Source: a virus
Length of the DNA: 27,480 nt
Strand: one strand, 5' to 3'
IMG/VR virus record: IMGVR_UViG_3300025809_000100
Coordinates: 1-27,480 of that record
Shown here: positions 11,686 through 19,737 of the stretch, piece by piece
Layout: the number at the start of each line of letters is the position of its first letter
Numbering within the stretch: the first letter of the stretch is position 1
Notes under the pieces: model-generated
The model's database searches: none
What the model was told of the DNA's origin: nothing
The model's input: only the letters and a program-made list of their open reading frames with translations
Position numbers and translations under genes: made by a program

Positions 11686-13725
11686 TTACCCTTCTAGTGT
11701 TTCAATTCTTGCTTTTAAATCTTCTATGATGGTTTGTTGTTCTTGAATTGCTTTGGTTAAATGTGGAATTATAAAATCCATTTTAATTGCTAACATTTCA
11801 TTTTCCTCTTGGTAAACGCTTACCGCTTCGGGAATTACTTCTTTAACCTCTTGAGCAATAAATCCAAATTCATTTTTAAACCCATCTATAAAATCAAATT
11901 TTCTAGGTTGAAGAGCCAAAACCTTATTTAATCCATCATCTAAATTAATAATATTTTCTTTTAATCTTCTATCTGATCCACTCCAAGAAGATGAAGAAAA
12001 CAAGTAGCCATCTCCTCTTACATAAAGATATTGAGTATTACTTGTGCTTTGAACGCTCATAGTATAATCAGATGAAGATGTTCCCGCTTTCACTAATAAG
12101 CCATAAGATTGACTAGTTGTAGTTCCTCCTCTACAATTTAAACCCCACTCGTTATCTTTTCCCTCTATTAGTACGCTCTTACTAAAAGTAGCATCACCCC
12201 CCGATGAGATGGTGAGTCCATTACCACTAACTAAACTTGCACCCGTTCTAATACGAAAACTATCATCTGTTTGTCTATATCCCATCATGAATTTAGCAGT
12301 AGAACCGTGATAATATTCCGTATAACCCCATCCCGAAGTTCCCGCATTAAAGCGTATACCCGCATTTTGAAAATTATTGCCAATCTCCATACCGTAACCC
12401 GACTGAGAAACTGTTGGCGAATTAGTTCCAATACCCACATTACCCCCCGATGAGATAGTGAGGGGAACAACAGAACCTTGTCTTATTCGAAAGGCATTAC
12501 TAGTCGCTAAATCTAAAGAGGTTAAAGCGCTACTTTGTCCAAAAGTAAATGAACCGCTATCATTTCCAAAACTTGCAATATCTGAACTTGCTCCCGAAAG
12601 AACTTGTAATTTTCTTGTAGGCGTACCACTAGTTCCAATACCCACATTACCCCCCGATGAGATGGTGAGATGTGGGTTATTATTTGTTTTGAATGTAATA
12701 GTAGAATCATCTAAATCTATGACGGCGCTTGTCACTCCGTCTCGCTGTCCAATAACTAAGCCATTGCCCGATACTTGATTCTCTATGTATCCGTGTAAAG
12801 TTGTACCATCCGCAGCATAAAATAATATATTGCCTGCCCCCGTACCCCTAATTAATTTAATAGAGTTTTGAACGCCCGTAAGAAATTGAAAAGCTGCATC
12901 TCCTTTTATAGTGTTTGAATTAGTCCATATTGCTACCTCATTAGTACTTGGTGTTCCACTTATACTTACATCACCACCCGCAGCATCTATAAATGAATAT
13001 GTTCCATTAGCATTTGTAGACAAAACTTGTCCACTAACTATTCCATCAGATACTACTGAAATAGCACTTGTACCATTACCTACTAAAATACCCGTTAATG
13101 TAGTTGCTCCCGTACCTCCATTGGCAACCCCTAAAGTACCACCTATAGCAATAGTTCCATTTGTGGTTATTGGTGAACCCGTAACAGTTAATCCCGTTGG
13201 AACACTTAACGCTACTGATGTAACAGTTCCTGCGGTTGATACTTGATTATCTACATATTCAGTAGTAGCAACCTTTGTGGAGTTATCACTAGCCGTTTGT
13301 GTAGTCGCTACTGATCCATCGGGAAGGACAACACCTGCGGTTGGAAAGGATAAAGTAATTGCTTGGCTTGATGCGCTTGTTACTATTTCATTTGCCGTAC
13401 CTGTAAAGGCTAATGTTTGACTGTCTAAAGTAACTGAGCCTGTGCCTGTACCACCCGAAAAATCTAATGTGTTTGAAAGGCTATCATTTTCCCAAGTCAA
13501 AACACCTGCTCCATCAGTTTTTAAAACTTGCCCATCTAAACCATCTGTATTCGGAAAAGCGTATTCTCCATAAAACTGAATTGAATCAGTTGAAAGATAT
13601 AATGGTGATGTGTTTCCCCTACCATCCGTTATCTGAGTGAGTGATGCGCTTAATACTCCACTACTTGAGGTTTTGAGTAAACCCGAATATGTTGCGGATA
13701 TTTGTTGATTAAATAAATCAGCCAT
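11686..13725 (-). CDS. Tail fibre/spike with S74 intramolecular chaperone
   Basis: The product is 679 aa. The C-terminal 96 residues (from 584, SDRRLKENIINLDDGLNKVL, then GFIAQEVKEVIPEAV and a final coiled coil) form a Peptidase_S74 chaperone domain. These domains trimerise fibres and cut themselves off before a Ser, here likely in GSDRR. The body is a low-complexity Ser/Thr/Gly/Asn beta region with TISSGGNVGIGT repeats at about 355-435 and TVTSVALSVPTGLTVTGS-like segments, typical of receptor-binding fibres. It follows the head genes and precedes the lysis cassette. Confidence 0.9.
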   Translation of the reverse strand: MADLFNQQISATYSGLLKTSSSGVLSASLTQITDGRGNTSPLYLSTDSIQFYGEYAFPNTDGLDGQVLKTDGAGVLTWENDSLSNTLDFSGGTGTGSVTLDSQTLAFTGTANEIVTSASSQAITLSFPTAGVVLPDGSVATTQTASDNSTKVATTEYVDNQVSTAGTVTSVALSVPTGLTVTGSPITTNGTIAIGGTLGVANGGTGATTLTGILVGNGTSAISVVSDGIVSGQVLSTNANGTYSFIDAAGGDVSISGTPSTNEVAIWTNSNTIKGDAAFQFLTGVQNSIKLIRGTGAGNILFYAADGTTLHGYIENQVSGNGLVIGQRDGVTSAVIDLDDSTITFKTNNNPHLTISSGGNVGIGTSGTPTRKLQVLSGASSDIASFGNDSGSFTFGQSSALTSLDLATSNAFRIRQGSVVPLTISSGGNVGIGTNSPTVSQSGYGMEIGNNFQNAGIRFNAGTSGWGYTEYYHGSTAKFMMGYRQTDDSFRIRTGASLVSGNGLTISSGGDATFSKSVLIEGKDNEWGLNCRGGTTTSQSYGLLVKAGTSSSDYTMSVQSTSNTQYLYVRGDGYLFSSSSWSGSDRRLKENIINLDDGLNKVLALQPRKFDFIDGFKNEFGFIAQEVKEVIPEAVSVYQEENEMLAIKMDFIIPHLTKAIQEQQTIIEDLKARIETLEG
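12196..12216. repeat. Fibre repeat, partial third copy
   Basis: It matches the last 21 bases of the repeats at 12424-12462 and 12631-12669. It encodes the TISSGG motif in the fibre. Confidence 0.7.
12424..12462. repeat. Fibre direct repeat, copy A (39 bp)
   Basis: It matches 12631-12669 with one mismatch. On the minus strand it encodes LTISSGGNVGIGT in the fibre body. Confidence 0.85.
12631..12669. repeat. Fibre direct repeat, copy B (39 bp)
   Basis: It matches 12424-12462 with one mismatch. Homologous recombination between the copies would delete or add about 207 bases (69 codons) in frame. Confidence 0.85.
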
Positions 13726-13788
13726 TTTTTTCTAGTTTTAATAAAAACTTTTTTAATTTTTTAATGTTTTCTTCTTTCGGTTTGTAAC

Positions 13789-14301
13789 TCACAGAACCCA
13801 TCCGTTAAAAGTTGCGTCAGAACTTGGATAAATATCATTGTTTACATTCGAAGTGTATTCGGGAAATAAATTCTCGTTGAAACACATATAGTCTATAAAC
13901 CTTCTAGCGTACCACTCAGCGTGTGTTCTAGCTTTTTCTACTAGATAGTCTACTTCTGTTTTGTTAACAGTCTCAGCGTTCTCTGAGGTGTGTTTAAATA
14001 CCCCTCCATTTTTAACTTGATAAGCAGCAAATGGAAGATAATCCACTTGGGCAAACCAAATCAACATAGGCTGAATGTATTCGTTTAGAAGTGTCTTATA
14101 ATCAGCATAAGGAACAGTGTCAATGTCTCCATTTCCAACTATTAAAGTAAACTTATCGTAAAGTTTTGTACCTAAATAATTCTGAATATTTATCTGTTGG
14201 CTAATCTTGATAAATTGTATGAACTTATCTGTGTCAACATTGCCATCTAAGATAGAATTTCTGACTAAGTCGGTGCGATTTATGAATAATACTGTTGCCA
14301 T
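13789..14301 (-). CDS. Head-tail connector-like protein
   Basis: The product is 170 aa. The pattern (IQNYLGTKLYDKFTLIV, then a long helical middle and KARTHAEWYARRFIDYMCFN) matches the DUF6712-type structural proteins of Bacteroidetes phages, from memory. These take the place of head completion/adaptor proteins under the portal. It starts three bases after the portal gene, which fits this role. The assignment is by pattern and context. Confidence 0.65.
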   Translation of the reverse strand: MATVLFINRTDLVRNSILDGNVDTDKFIQFIKISQQINIQNYLGTKLYDKFTLIVGNGDIDTVPYADYKTLLNEYIQPMLIWFAQVDYLPFAAYQVKNGGVFKHTSENAETVNKTEVDYLVEKARTHAEWYARRFIDYMCFNENLFPEYTSNVNNDIYPSSDATFNGWVL

Positions 14302-14304
14302 TTC

Positions 14305-16281
14305 TTATTTCTTTTTAGTTGGATATGCACCTTGATTTGGCATATTTACTGGAGCAATTTGTGCCTCTTTCCATCCCCTTGGAGAAGGTTTGTAACTCTT
14401 AGGTATTGTTGTTGCTCTTTTGTATTTGTCAAAATCATCAGTTTTCTCTGTGTTCTTTTTAAGCCTATATAGCTGCTCTTTCCAAGCGTGTCGACAATAG
14501 ATACCACCTTTGAATTTAAAGAGGTTATAAGGCTTCCCTTTGTGTCCTAGTCGCTTGTTTACACCTTTGTCTGATGCTTTGTCAATGTCTTCAATTCTGT
14601 AAATGATTCCTTGCCCTGCTAACTTCATCATATTTGAGCAAAACAATCTAGATTCATTTCCGCTTTTCATTGCCTTCTTAGATTTCTTAAAATACTTGTA
14701 TCGTATTTTGTAAAGGTTTTTATCTAAGACAGAAAACACTTTTGGCTTACCTGTAATTTGATCTGCAAACTTTTGAAGTTTTGATTTACTTGGTTGAATT
14801 AATTGAGTTGCCCACTCTTCAAGATTCTCACCTTCATATTCTCTTTCATCTACTAGTTCCCATTCATCTGTGATAACCTCACCTTCCAATTCAGCAAGTA
14901 TCTCATCACCCATTTCATCAGTTAGTTCGGGAATTTCTTCACTTGCTTTATCGTGTGTCTCACAAGCCATAAACCATTCTTTGTCACCTTCCATGTGGGT
15001 GTGATATCCTTCACATCCTAATTTTTCTGCTTCTGCAATGGCTTCTTCTTTAGTCTCAAATACAGTTTGCCCATCAATCTCTTTTAAACTAATCTTTGAC
15101 ATCTGCACACCTGTTTCTTCTTCAATGTCTTCTTGGCTTTGTATTGTTGTGTCAACCTCTGTAAATTCTAATGGTTGCAAAGTCACAAAATAAAGATTTA
15201 AAGCAATGTCATTGTAGGCTAGTATTTGATCAAATGAATCAATTAAAAGTTCTTGAAACGGACGTATTACTGTGTTGTCCATCAATAAACTTGCAGTCTT
15301 TATTTCTTCAGCGTTATTGCCTAAACCCGAATTATCTTTTATTCCTAATAACATAGGTGAAACAACCCTATGCGCTACCATTATTTTTTGTGTAGCCTCT
15401 GTGGAAAGGAATTGATACTGATTGTGTGCATCGCTTAACTGAACAGGAGTAATGTCTGCTTTTGATTCTGCATTATCATTGAATGCAAGGATGAATTTAC
15501 CTGCGTTTGATGTCCCACTAAACTTAGATGCAATTTTGTTTTCTAATAATTGCCTTTCTTCTTGATTAGGTGTGCCGTTATTAAAGTTAATGAGCATGGA
15601 AGGTGCTAACCCATTCATTATATTATTAATGTGATAGTTAGAAATCTCTTCTTCTAACTCACAATATTGCAAACCACCTTGATAATCTACTGGCGAATAA
15701 TAATAGAAACCTGCTTTGTATGGTTTAATATATAAAATCTCAATATCCTCTTTTGACATCCCAAATGCCGGGATTCTTAAAGGTGTATCACTTGGTTTTA
15801 TGTTTGTCCAATCCTTAAAATAATAATAAGCAGAAACTTCACCTTCTTCATTTGCCTTTTCTGCCCTTAAAGTTTCTATTGGAAAGTGTTCTACTTTGAC
15901 AATCTTCTTTCTGTCTTTAGAATAGATTATTTGAGCAGCACATTGTCCCATTAATTTTAAATCGTAGGACAATTTTCTAACACAATCCTTCCCAAACATT
16001 GAAATCATTTGGGCATATTGATCGGGTTTTTTATTGGCATCTGTTGCGTTTAATCCTTTGCCATAAATTGCTTGGCTTATGCCATTAATAGCAGCGTTGT
16101 TTGTGGCTGATCCATTATATCTATCAATTAAGAATTGAAAGTAATTATTATCAGCACCATATTCTACCCAATCTTTGTTTTTTACCTCTTTTACTTCGGG
16201 TGAAGTGTAGGTGCTTAAATTAACAAACCCAATACTTGGTTGTTTTGTTACACCTTTTGGTAAACTCTTTTGTCTTTTCAT
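14305..16281 (-). CDS. Portal protein with C-terminal extension
   Basis: The product is 658 aa. Residues about 35-375 carry the portal core (DWVEYGADNNYFQFLIDRYN, YGKGLN, KMGQ-like LMGQCAAQIIY, and VAHRVVSPMLLGIKDNSGLG at 302-321). The portal is the 12-fold ring that DNA passes through. Beyond the core there is an insert with a possible zinc site (C423, H427, H429, C440, H443), then an acidic linker and a C-terminal domain (about 515-610) with LFCSNMMKLAGQGIIYRIED and KPYNLFKFKGGIYCRHAWKE. Bacteroidetes phage portals often carry this tail. The start overlaps the previous gene (ATGA). The gene follows capsid and tail tube genes rather than the terminase. Confidence 0.85.
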   Translation of the reverse strand: MKRQKSLPKGVTKQPSIGFVNLSTYTSPEVKEVKNKDWVEYGADNNYFQFLIDRYNGSATNNAAINGISQAIYGKGLNATDANKKPDQYAQMISMFGKDCVRKLSYDLKLMGQCAAQIIYSKDRKKIVKVEHFPIETLRAEKANEEGEVSAYYYFKDWTNIKPSDTPLRIPAFGMSKEDIEILYIKPYKAGFYYYSPVDYQGGLQYCELEEEISNYHINNIMNGLAPSMLINFNNGTPNQEERQLLENKIASKFSGTSNAGKFILAFNDNAESKADITPVQLSDAHNQYQFLSTEATQKIMVAHRVVSPMLLGIKDNSGLGNNAEEIKTASLLMDNTVIRPFQELLIDSFDQILAYNDIALNLYFVTLQPLEFTEVDTTIQSQEDIEEETGVQMSKISLKEIDGQTVFETKEEAIAEAEKLGCEGYHTHMEGDKEWFMACETHDKASEEIPELTDEMGDEILAELEGEVITDEWELVDEREYEGENLEEWATQLIQPSKSKLQKFADQITGKPKVFSVLDKNLYKIRYKYFKKSKKAMKSGNESRLFCSNMMKLAGQGIIYRIEDIDKASDKGVNKRLGHKGKPYNLFKFKGGIYCRHAWKEQLYRLKKNTEKTDDFDKYKRATTIPKSYKPSPRGWKEAQIAPVNMPNQGAYPTKKK

Positions 16282-16637
16282 ACTACGATATATTCATTGT
16301 TGTAAGAATCATCAGTTGTGTACACACCATCATTTAAGTTGTAATAATCATTATCCACTTGATTGATTGTTTGATCAGTACAAAAGATTCTATCTTTAAA
16401 AATTATGTTTGTTCCTGTGTAAAGTGTCATGTCATAGAAATGATTCTCTACTAAAATGGGTGAAAATGTGTTTTGATAAGTAACATAGTTACCCGATACA
16501 GTTGCCCCAGTGATGTTATATGTCACAGTTACATTTGTACTATCATCTCTTATGCTCATTGTGAATGCCGTTAAAGAATAATCTCTTGGTATTACTTTAA
16601 ATGTTTGTGCAGTTGCTGATGTCGTTAATACAATCAT
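16278..16637 (-). CDS. Structural/head completion protein (119 aa)
   Basis: I use the ATG at 16637 (MIVLTTSATAQTFKVIPRDY). An upstream TTG at 16652 is in frame, but the sequence between encodes the late GCGTTATAT motif, which stands four bases before the ATG as at three other genes. The product is beta-rich, with TYNITGATVSGNYVTYQNTF and an end YYNLNDGVYTTDDSYNN seen in Bacteroidetes phage structural genes. It precedes the portal with an ATGA overlap. A head or neck role is inferred from context. Confidence 0.62.
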   Translation of the reverse strand: MIVLTTSATAQTFKVIPRDYSLTAFTMSIRDDSTNVTVTYNITGATVSGNYVTYQNTFSPILVENHFYDMTLYTGTNIIFKDRIFCTDQTINQVDNDYYNLNDGVYTTDDSYNNEYIVV

Positions 16638-16664
16638 ACCTATATAACGCAAAAAAAATGATGT
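16635..16664 (-). promoter_or_regulatory. Late control motif before portal unit
   Basis: The minus strand has GCGTTATATAGGTATG, with CGTTATAT four bases before the ATG at 16637. CAAAAC begins 19 bases upstream of CGTTATAT. It is the same geometry as at 597, 19017 and 21043. Confidence 0.55.
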
Positions 16665-16670
16665 TTTGTT

Positions 16671-16832
16671 TTAAGAACCACACCCAACACAATCAATTTC
16701 TGTATTAATAGGCTTACAACCATTTGCCTTCATTTTTAAATTATGTATTTTGTCTTTTATTTCCATATCTGAGAACATATTTCCTGTTAATTGTGATTCT
16801 AAAGTTTTGATTTGATTGTGTATCTCTTGCAT
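16671..16832 (-). CDS. Small cysteine-containing protein (53 aa)
   Basis: The frame runs from the ATG at 16832 to TAA at 16671. It starts MQEIHNQIKTLESQLTGNMF as a helix and ends EIDCVGCGS, a CxxC ending that I recall from similar phages. A promoter-like pair lies upstream (16846-16874), right after a terminator, so it may be expressed on its own. The function is unknown. Confidence 0.66.
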   Translation of the reverse strand: MQEIHNQIKTLESQLTGNMFSDMEIKDKIHNLKMKANGCKPINTEIDCVGCGS

Positions 16833-16845
16833 TGATGTATAATTT

Positions 16846-16874
16846 GAAGGTTAAAAAATGTAAAAATAAGACAA
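16846..16874 (-). promoter_or_regulatory. Possible promoter
   Basis: The minus strand has TTG at 16874-16872, an 18-base spacer and TAACCTTC at 16853-16846, close to the host-type pattern. It overlaps the T tract of the terminator just upstream, so transcription could restart here. Confidence 0.4.
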
Positions 16875-16904
16875 AAAAAAAGCACCCCCTAAAAAGAGAT
16901 GCTT
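16873..16904 (-). terminator. Rho-independent terminator after tail tube gene
   Basis: The minus strand has AAGCATCTC and GGGGTGCTT pairing (nine pairs, two G-T) around a short loop, followed by nine T. It lies 22 bases after the stop at 16926. Confidence 0.85.
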
Positions 16905-16925
16905 TCACTAGAAGAAAATAAATAA

Positions 16926-17465
16926 TTAAGGTGTTACTGCAGCCGTAGGATCAATTTTTGTTCCTTGTGTTGCTCCAGTTACTAAAGCAGGTGTGATAAA
17001 TGTAGCAGGATCAACTTCTTGTCCTACCAATGTCATTGTGAAACCACTTAGATCACCGGGTTGAGTGCCAGTGCCAATAGTCCCCCCACTCAATTCCATT
17101 CCATTTTCTAATCCTGCAATGAACATATTTCCATAATAATCTTCAACCGCTACACTAGGACGTCCCCAAGCAATCAATTTGATTTGCTCTTGTGTTGGTG
17201 CATCTAAGTAAGTTAAAGTTAAACTAAGTGTTTGCTCATAGAATGTTGTTCCTGTTTCCCTAGAACTGTTTATGGCAGTTTCTAGTGATGATGTGTTTTT
17301 TACATCATATTCATATACTGTTGGAGTACCTGCTATTGCAGTAATTACACCATCTGTATACGTTAATGCACCAAGTGCATCTAAGTCAAAAAAGTAAGCA
17401 GCCTTTATGCCTCCATATCCTGCCTTACATGGGAGTACTCTTCCCGAAGTTACGTTACAAGCCAT
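16926..17465 (-). CDS. Major tail (tube) protein, probable
   Basis: The product is 179 aa. It starts MACNVTSGRVLPCKAGYGGI and is beta-rich with SLTLTYLDAPTQEQIKLIAW and a final domain with TMTLVGQEVDPATF. Size and beta content fit siphovirus tail tube subunits, and proteins with this start occur next to the capsid gene in flavobacterial phages. It has its own terminators on both sides (17480-17516 and 16873-16904), as expected for an abundant structural protein. A head decoration role is the main alternative. Confidence 0.55.
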   Translation of the reverse strand: MACNVTSGRVLPCKAGYGGIKAAYFFDLDALGALTYTDGVITAIAGTPTVYEYDVKNTSSLETAINSSRETGTTFYEQTLSLTLTYLDAPTQEQIKLIAWGRPSVAVEDYYGNMFIAGLENGMELSGGTIGTGTQPGDLSGFTMTLVGQEVDPATFITPALVTGATQGTKIDPTAAVTP

Positions 17466-17479
17466 ATTTTTTATATTTT

Positions 17480-17516
17480 AAAAAAAAAGGGTAGATAGAC
17501 ATACCCACCTACCCCT
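17480..17516 (-). terminator. Rho-independent terminator after capsid gene
   Basis: The minus strand has GGGTAG and CTACCC closing a 14-base loop region, followed by nine T. It lies 20 bases after the capsid stop at 17537 and ends 15 bases before the next ATG at 17465. Confidence 0.83.
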
Positions 17517-17536
17517 TTCTTATGGTTTAAAATTTA

Positions 17537-18442
17537 TTAAGAGTAAAGAACGATGTCAGAACCAATTCCGTACTGAACAGATGCCGCAAATCTCATGATT
17601 AAACGAACATTCTGTGAGCCATCCAAATCTCTCATATCTAATAACTTAACTTCGTTCTGATCGCTAAGTAAAGAAGTACCAAAGTACAAGTTTGATTTCT
17701 CAGCAGCTACCGCAGTGTTATTTGCTAATCCATTAGCAACAAACAAAGGAATACCACCGAAAGATAAAGGTGCGCCATTCTGATACCACAATGCTCCTCT
17801 GTTGTCAATACCACTTCCCAATGCACCCATTGCACCAACATAAGCCTTGGCAATGTTTTGTGATACATAGATATGTAAATCTTCCTTGCCGAACAAAGTA
17901 GCAGGAATAGCATCAACTATTTTCTGCATTTCTGTAACTACGTTTCCAACAACAACTGCACCTGCAACTACATCAATTACATCAGCATCAGCCGTCATAA
18001 GAGTTGTAAATCCGTCAAATTCACCTGCGTTTGCGTTTACTCCACTCCAAATGTTAGATTCTGTTTTAGCAGCTACCTCAGCAGCAAATTGTCCAATAAT
18101 AAAATCAGAAAACTTGGGAGGTAATTGATCAAAAGCAGAGTATCCCATTTGAGCAGCCTCCCAATCAGATTGGAAAGGTGTGAGACACATTTCTTGATTT
18201 ACTTGAAAATATTCGGGTTGAATAATTCGTTCAGTTAATGTAACTGATCCTGCGCTTGTGAAATCACAAGTTGCATCTACTACCAAACCACTAGTTGCTA
18301 CCTTCTTGATAACTTCTTTGTATTTGATATTTGGTTTTACTTCGATACCACCGTTTGCGATGGTGTTTCCACTCAAAAGGGCAGCAGAGATATATTCTCC
18401 TGCAAATTCTCCTGCGTAGGTACTGGTTATGTTTACAGCCAT
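17537..18442 (-). CDS. Major capsid protein, HK97-like
   Basis: The product is 301 aa. Residues 90-135 (DWEAAQMGYSAFDQLPPKFS) and the C-terminal half, GKEDLHIYVSQNIAKAYV and SFGGIPLFVANGLANN (about 229-244), then DMRDLDGSQNVRLIMRFAAS, match Bacteroidetes phage capsid proteins of the HK97 fold. Five hundred or so copies would form the shell; scaffold and protease genes lie just upstream, and a strong terminator follows. No separate delta domain is seen at the N terminus, consistent with the separate scaffold gene. The start at 18442 follows an A-rich leader one base after the scaffold gene. Confidence 0.88.
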   Translation of the reverse strand: MAVNITSTYAGEFAGEYISAALLSGNTIANGGIEVKPNIKYKEVIKKVATSGLVVDATCDFTSAGSVTLTERIIQPEYFQVNQEMCLTPFQSDWEAAQMGYSAFDQLPPKFSDFIIGQFAAEVAAKTESNIWSGVNANAGEFDGFTTLMTADADVIDVVAGAVVVGNVVTEMQKIVDAIPATLFGKEDLHIYVSQNIAKAYVGAMGALGSGIDNRGALWYQNGAPLSFGGIPLFVANGLANNTAVAAEKSNLYFGTSLLSDQNEVKLLDMRDLDGSQNVRLIMRFAASVQYGIGSDIVLYS

Positions 18443-18443
18443 T

Positions 18444-19019
18444 TTATTTTAAATTTGATATTTTTTGAAAAATTCTATCTTTAGTACTCATTACCCTATT
18501 CGGAGAAATGTGCATTTTTATTTGTTTTCTTGATTCGCCTTCGGGATTGTGCTTGATAGGCTTGGTTGCCGGTTCAGCAGAAAGTTTTTCTTTAACTTCC
18601 TCTTCTACCTTACTAGCTTCCATTTTATCGGCTTTCAAATCCGCAATGGCATCCTCAAGATTTTTAATTCTTACTTCCATTCCTTGCCAATCAGCAACAT
18701 CCGCTTCTTCAGCTAAATCTTCTTCAACTAAATCTTCTGTTTCTTCTTGTGGAACTTCATCACTCACTTCTCTAACATCAGCAATTTTGCCTTCTTCTTC
18801 AACAACTAAAAGTCTTGAATCTTCAAGCATATATTCACCAACGGGAAGTGCTACTTTTTCATCTTCAGTCATGATAAAAATATCATTACCTTCTTCAAAT
18901 GATTCTGCTTCTACAACAGTTCCATTTTCTAATTTTAGGCTTTCTAGTTTAATCTCTTTCTTTTCAAGATCAATTCCTAAAACCGTTTTGATTTGGTTTA
19001 AAACTTCATTTGATTTCAT
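18444..19019 (-). CDS. Scaffolding protein (probable)
   Basis: The product is 191 aa from the ATG at 19019 (MKSNEVLNQIKTVLGIDLEK); a second ATG at 19025 would add two residues. The later start keeps the four-base spacing to CGTTATAT seen at three other late genes. The protein is very acidic, with a beta part VALPVGEYMLEDSRLLVVEE at about 57-76, an acidic stretch and a coiled coil (about 113-150), then a basic C terminus (HISPNRVMSTKDRIFQKISN). This layout is that of scaffolds that bind capsid through a basic end and are cut out by the protease. It directly precedes the capsid gene. Confidence 0.75.
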   Translation of the reverse strand: MKSNEVLNQIKTVLGIDLEKKEIKLESLKLENGTVVEAESFEEGNDIFIMTEDEKVALPVGEYMLEDSRLLVVEEEGKIADVREVSDEVPQEETEDLVEEDLAEEADVADWQGMEVRIKNLEDAIADLKADKMEASKVEEEVKEKLSAEPATKPIKHNPEGESRKQIKMHISPNRVMSTKDRIFQKISNLK

Positions 19020-19046
19020 ATTCATATAACGCTTATTAAAATTTAT
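19017..19046 (-). promoter_or_regulatory. Late control motif before scaffold/capsid
   Basis: The minus strand has GCGTTATATGAATATG, with CGTTATAT four bases before the ATG at 19019. CAAAAT begins 19 bases upstream of CGTTATAT. Confidence 0.55.
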
Positions 19047-19055
19047 TTTGCATTT

Positions 19056-19514
19056 TCATGCTTTCTTTTGAACTATGAACCACTCTGTTCCATCGCTCCA
19101 CAACTGAACACCTTCGTATTCTTTGTTAATTACATAAGGAGATGCTGAACCGTCTATGGTTGCTCCATTAATAGGAGTTAAACTAACCCTAGTATTGGAT
19201 GTAAATGTTGAATCAGATATAAATCTTATTAATCTATTTGTGTTTGTTCCGTTTACACTTGGCAAATTAACCGTTGCATTCTCTACTCCACCTGTTGCAG
19301 TAAATGTGAACTTTATTAAAGTAGAACTAGTATAAGTGCTATCTGATAAATTTATTGTAGTACCATCTGCAACTGTTATATGTGTTTCAATTACATAATT
19401 ATCTATATCACTTAACGTAGTTCTTTTAGTTGTACCATTTTGAACTAATGCAAAAGATTCATCTCCTTGCAATGCAGTTGCTATTGGTAAAGCAGATATT
19501 TTTGAATTTGCCAT
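19056..19514 (-). CDS. Head decoration/fibre-like protein (152 aa)
   Basis: The N terminus (KISALPIATALQGDESFALV, then QNGTTKRTTLSDI) is a common anchor module of Bacteroidetes phage fibre and decoration proteins. The rest is beta-rich, with a final LWSDGTEWFIVQK that resembles C-terminal fibre motifs. Placement between protease and scaffold suggests a capsid-attached fibre or decoration protein. It is joined to the upstream gene as TAATG. Confidence 0.65.
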   Translation of the reverse strand: MANSKISALPIATALQGDESFALVQNGTTKRTTLSDIDNYVIETHITVADGTTINLSDSTYTSSTLIKFTFTATGGVENATVNLPSVNGTNTNRLIRFISDSTFTSNTRVSLTPINGATIDGSASPYVINKEYEGVQLWSDGTEWFIVQKKA

Positions 19515-19735
19515 TATAATATAATTTTAGAATTATCCTCTTGAAGAATTAAATCAGTATCTTCTTTAGTTAAAAAATTACCTTCTACTCCTGTAATAAC
19601 ACCAATGCCTTGCGCCCAATTATCACCATCACAACATTCTATTGAATAGGTATTATCTTGACACAAACACGCTCTTCTGCCTCCTCTTGGAGATGTAGGA
19701 TTAGGAATGTAATTCTTTTTTTTAATGCCTTGCAT
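19514..19735 (-). CDS. Small cysteine-rich protein (73 aa)
   Basis: It contains SPRGGRRACLCQDNTYSIEC followed by CDGDNWAQGIGVI, with C23, C25, C34 and C35. The pattern CLCxDxTYSxECCDGxxWAQGIG recurs beside head genes of flavobacterial phages, from memory. The cysteines could bind a metal or form disulphides. Its stop shares bases with the next ATG. The function is unknown. Confidence 0.68.
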   Translation of the reverse strand: MQGIKKKNYIPNPTSPRGGRRACLCQDNTYSIECCDGDNWAQGIGVITGVEGNFLTKEDTDLILQEDNSKIIL

Positions 19736-19737
19736 TT

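Noticed and set aside
12285-12710. Short minus-strand frames inside the fibre gene
   Set aside because: They are alternate-frame products of the fibre repeats; the fibre frame carries the S74 domain and repeat motifs.
16638-16652. Extended start of the pre-portal gene at a TTG (16652)
   Set aside because: The added codons are just the late CGTTATAT motif, which lies four bases before an ATG here as at three other genes.
18508-19029. Plus-strand open frame of 173 codons, Ser-rich
   Set aside because: It is the mirror of the acidic scaffold gene; glutamate codons read as Ser/Phe on the other strand.
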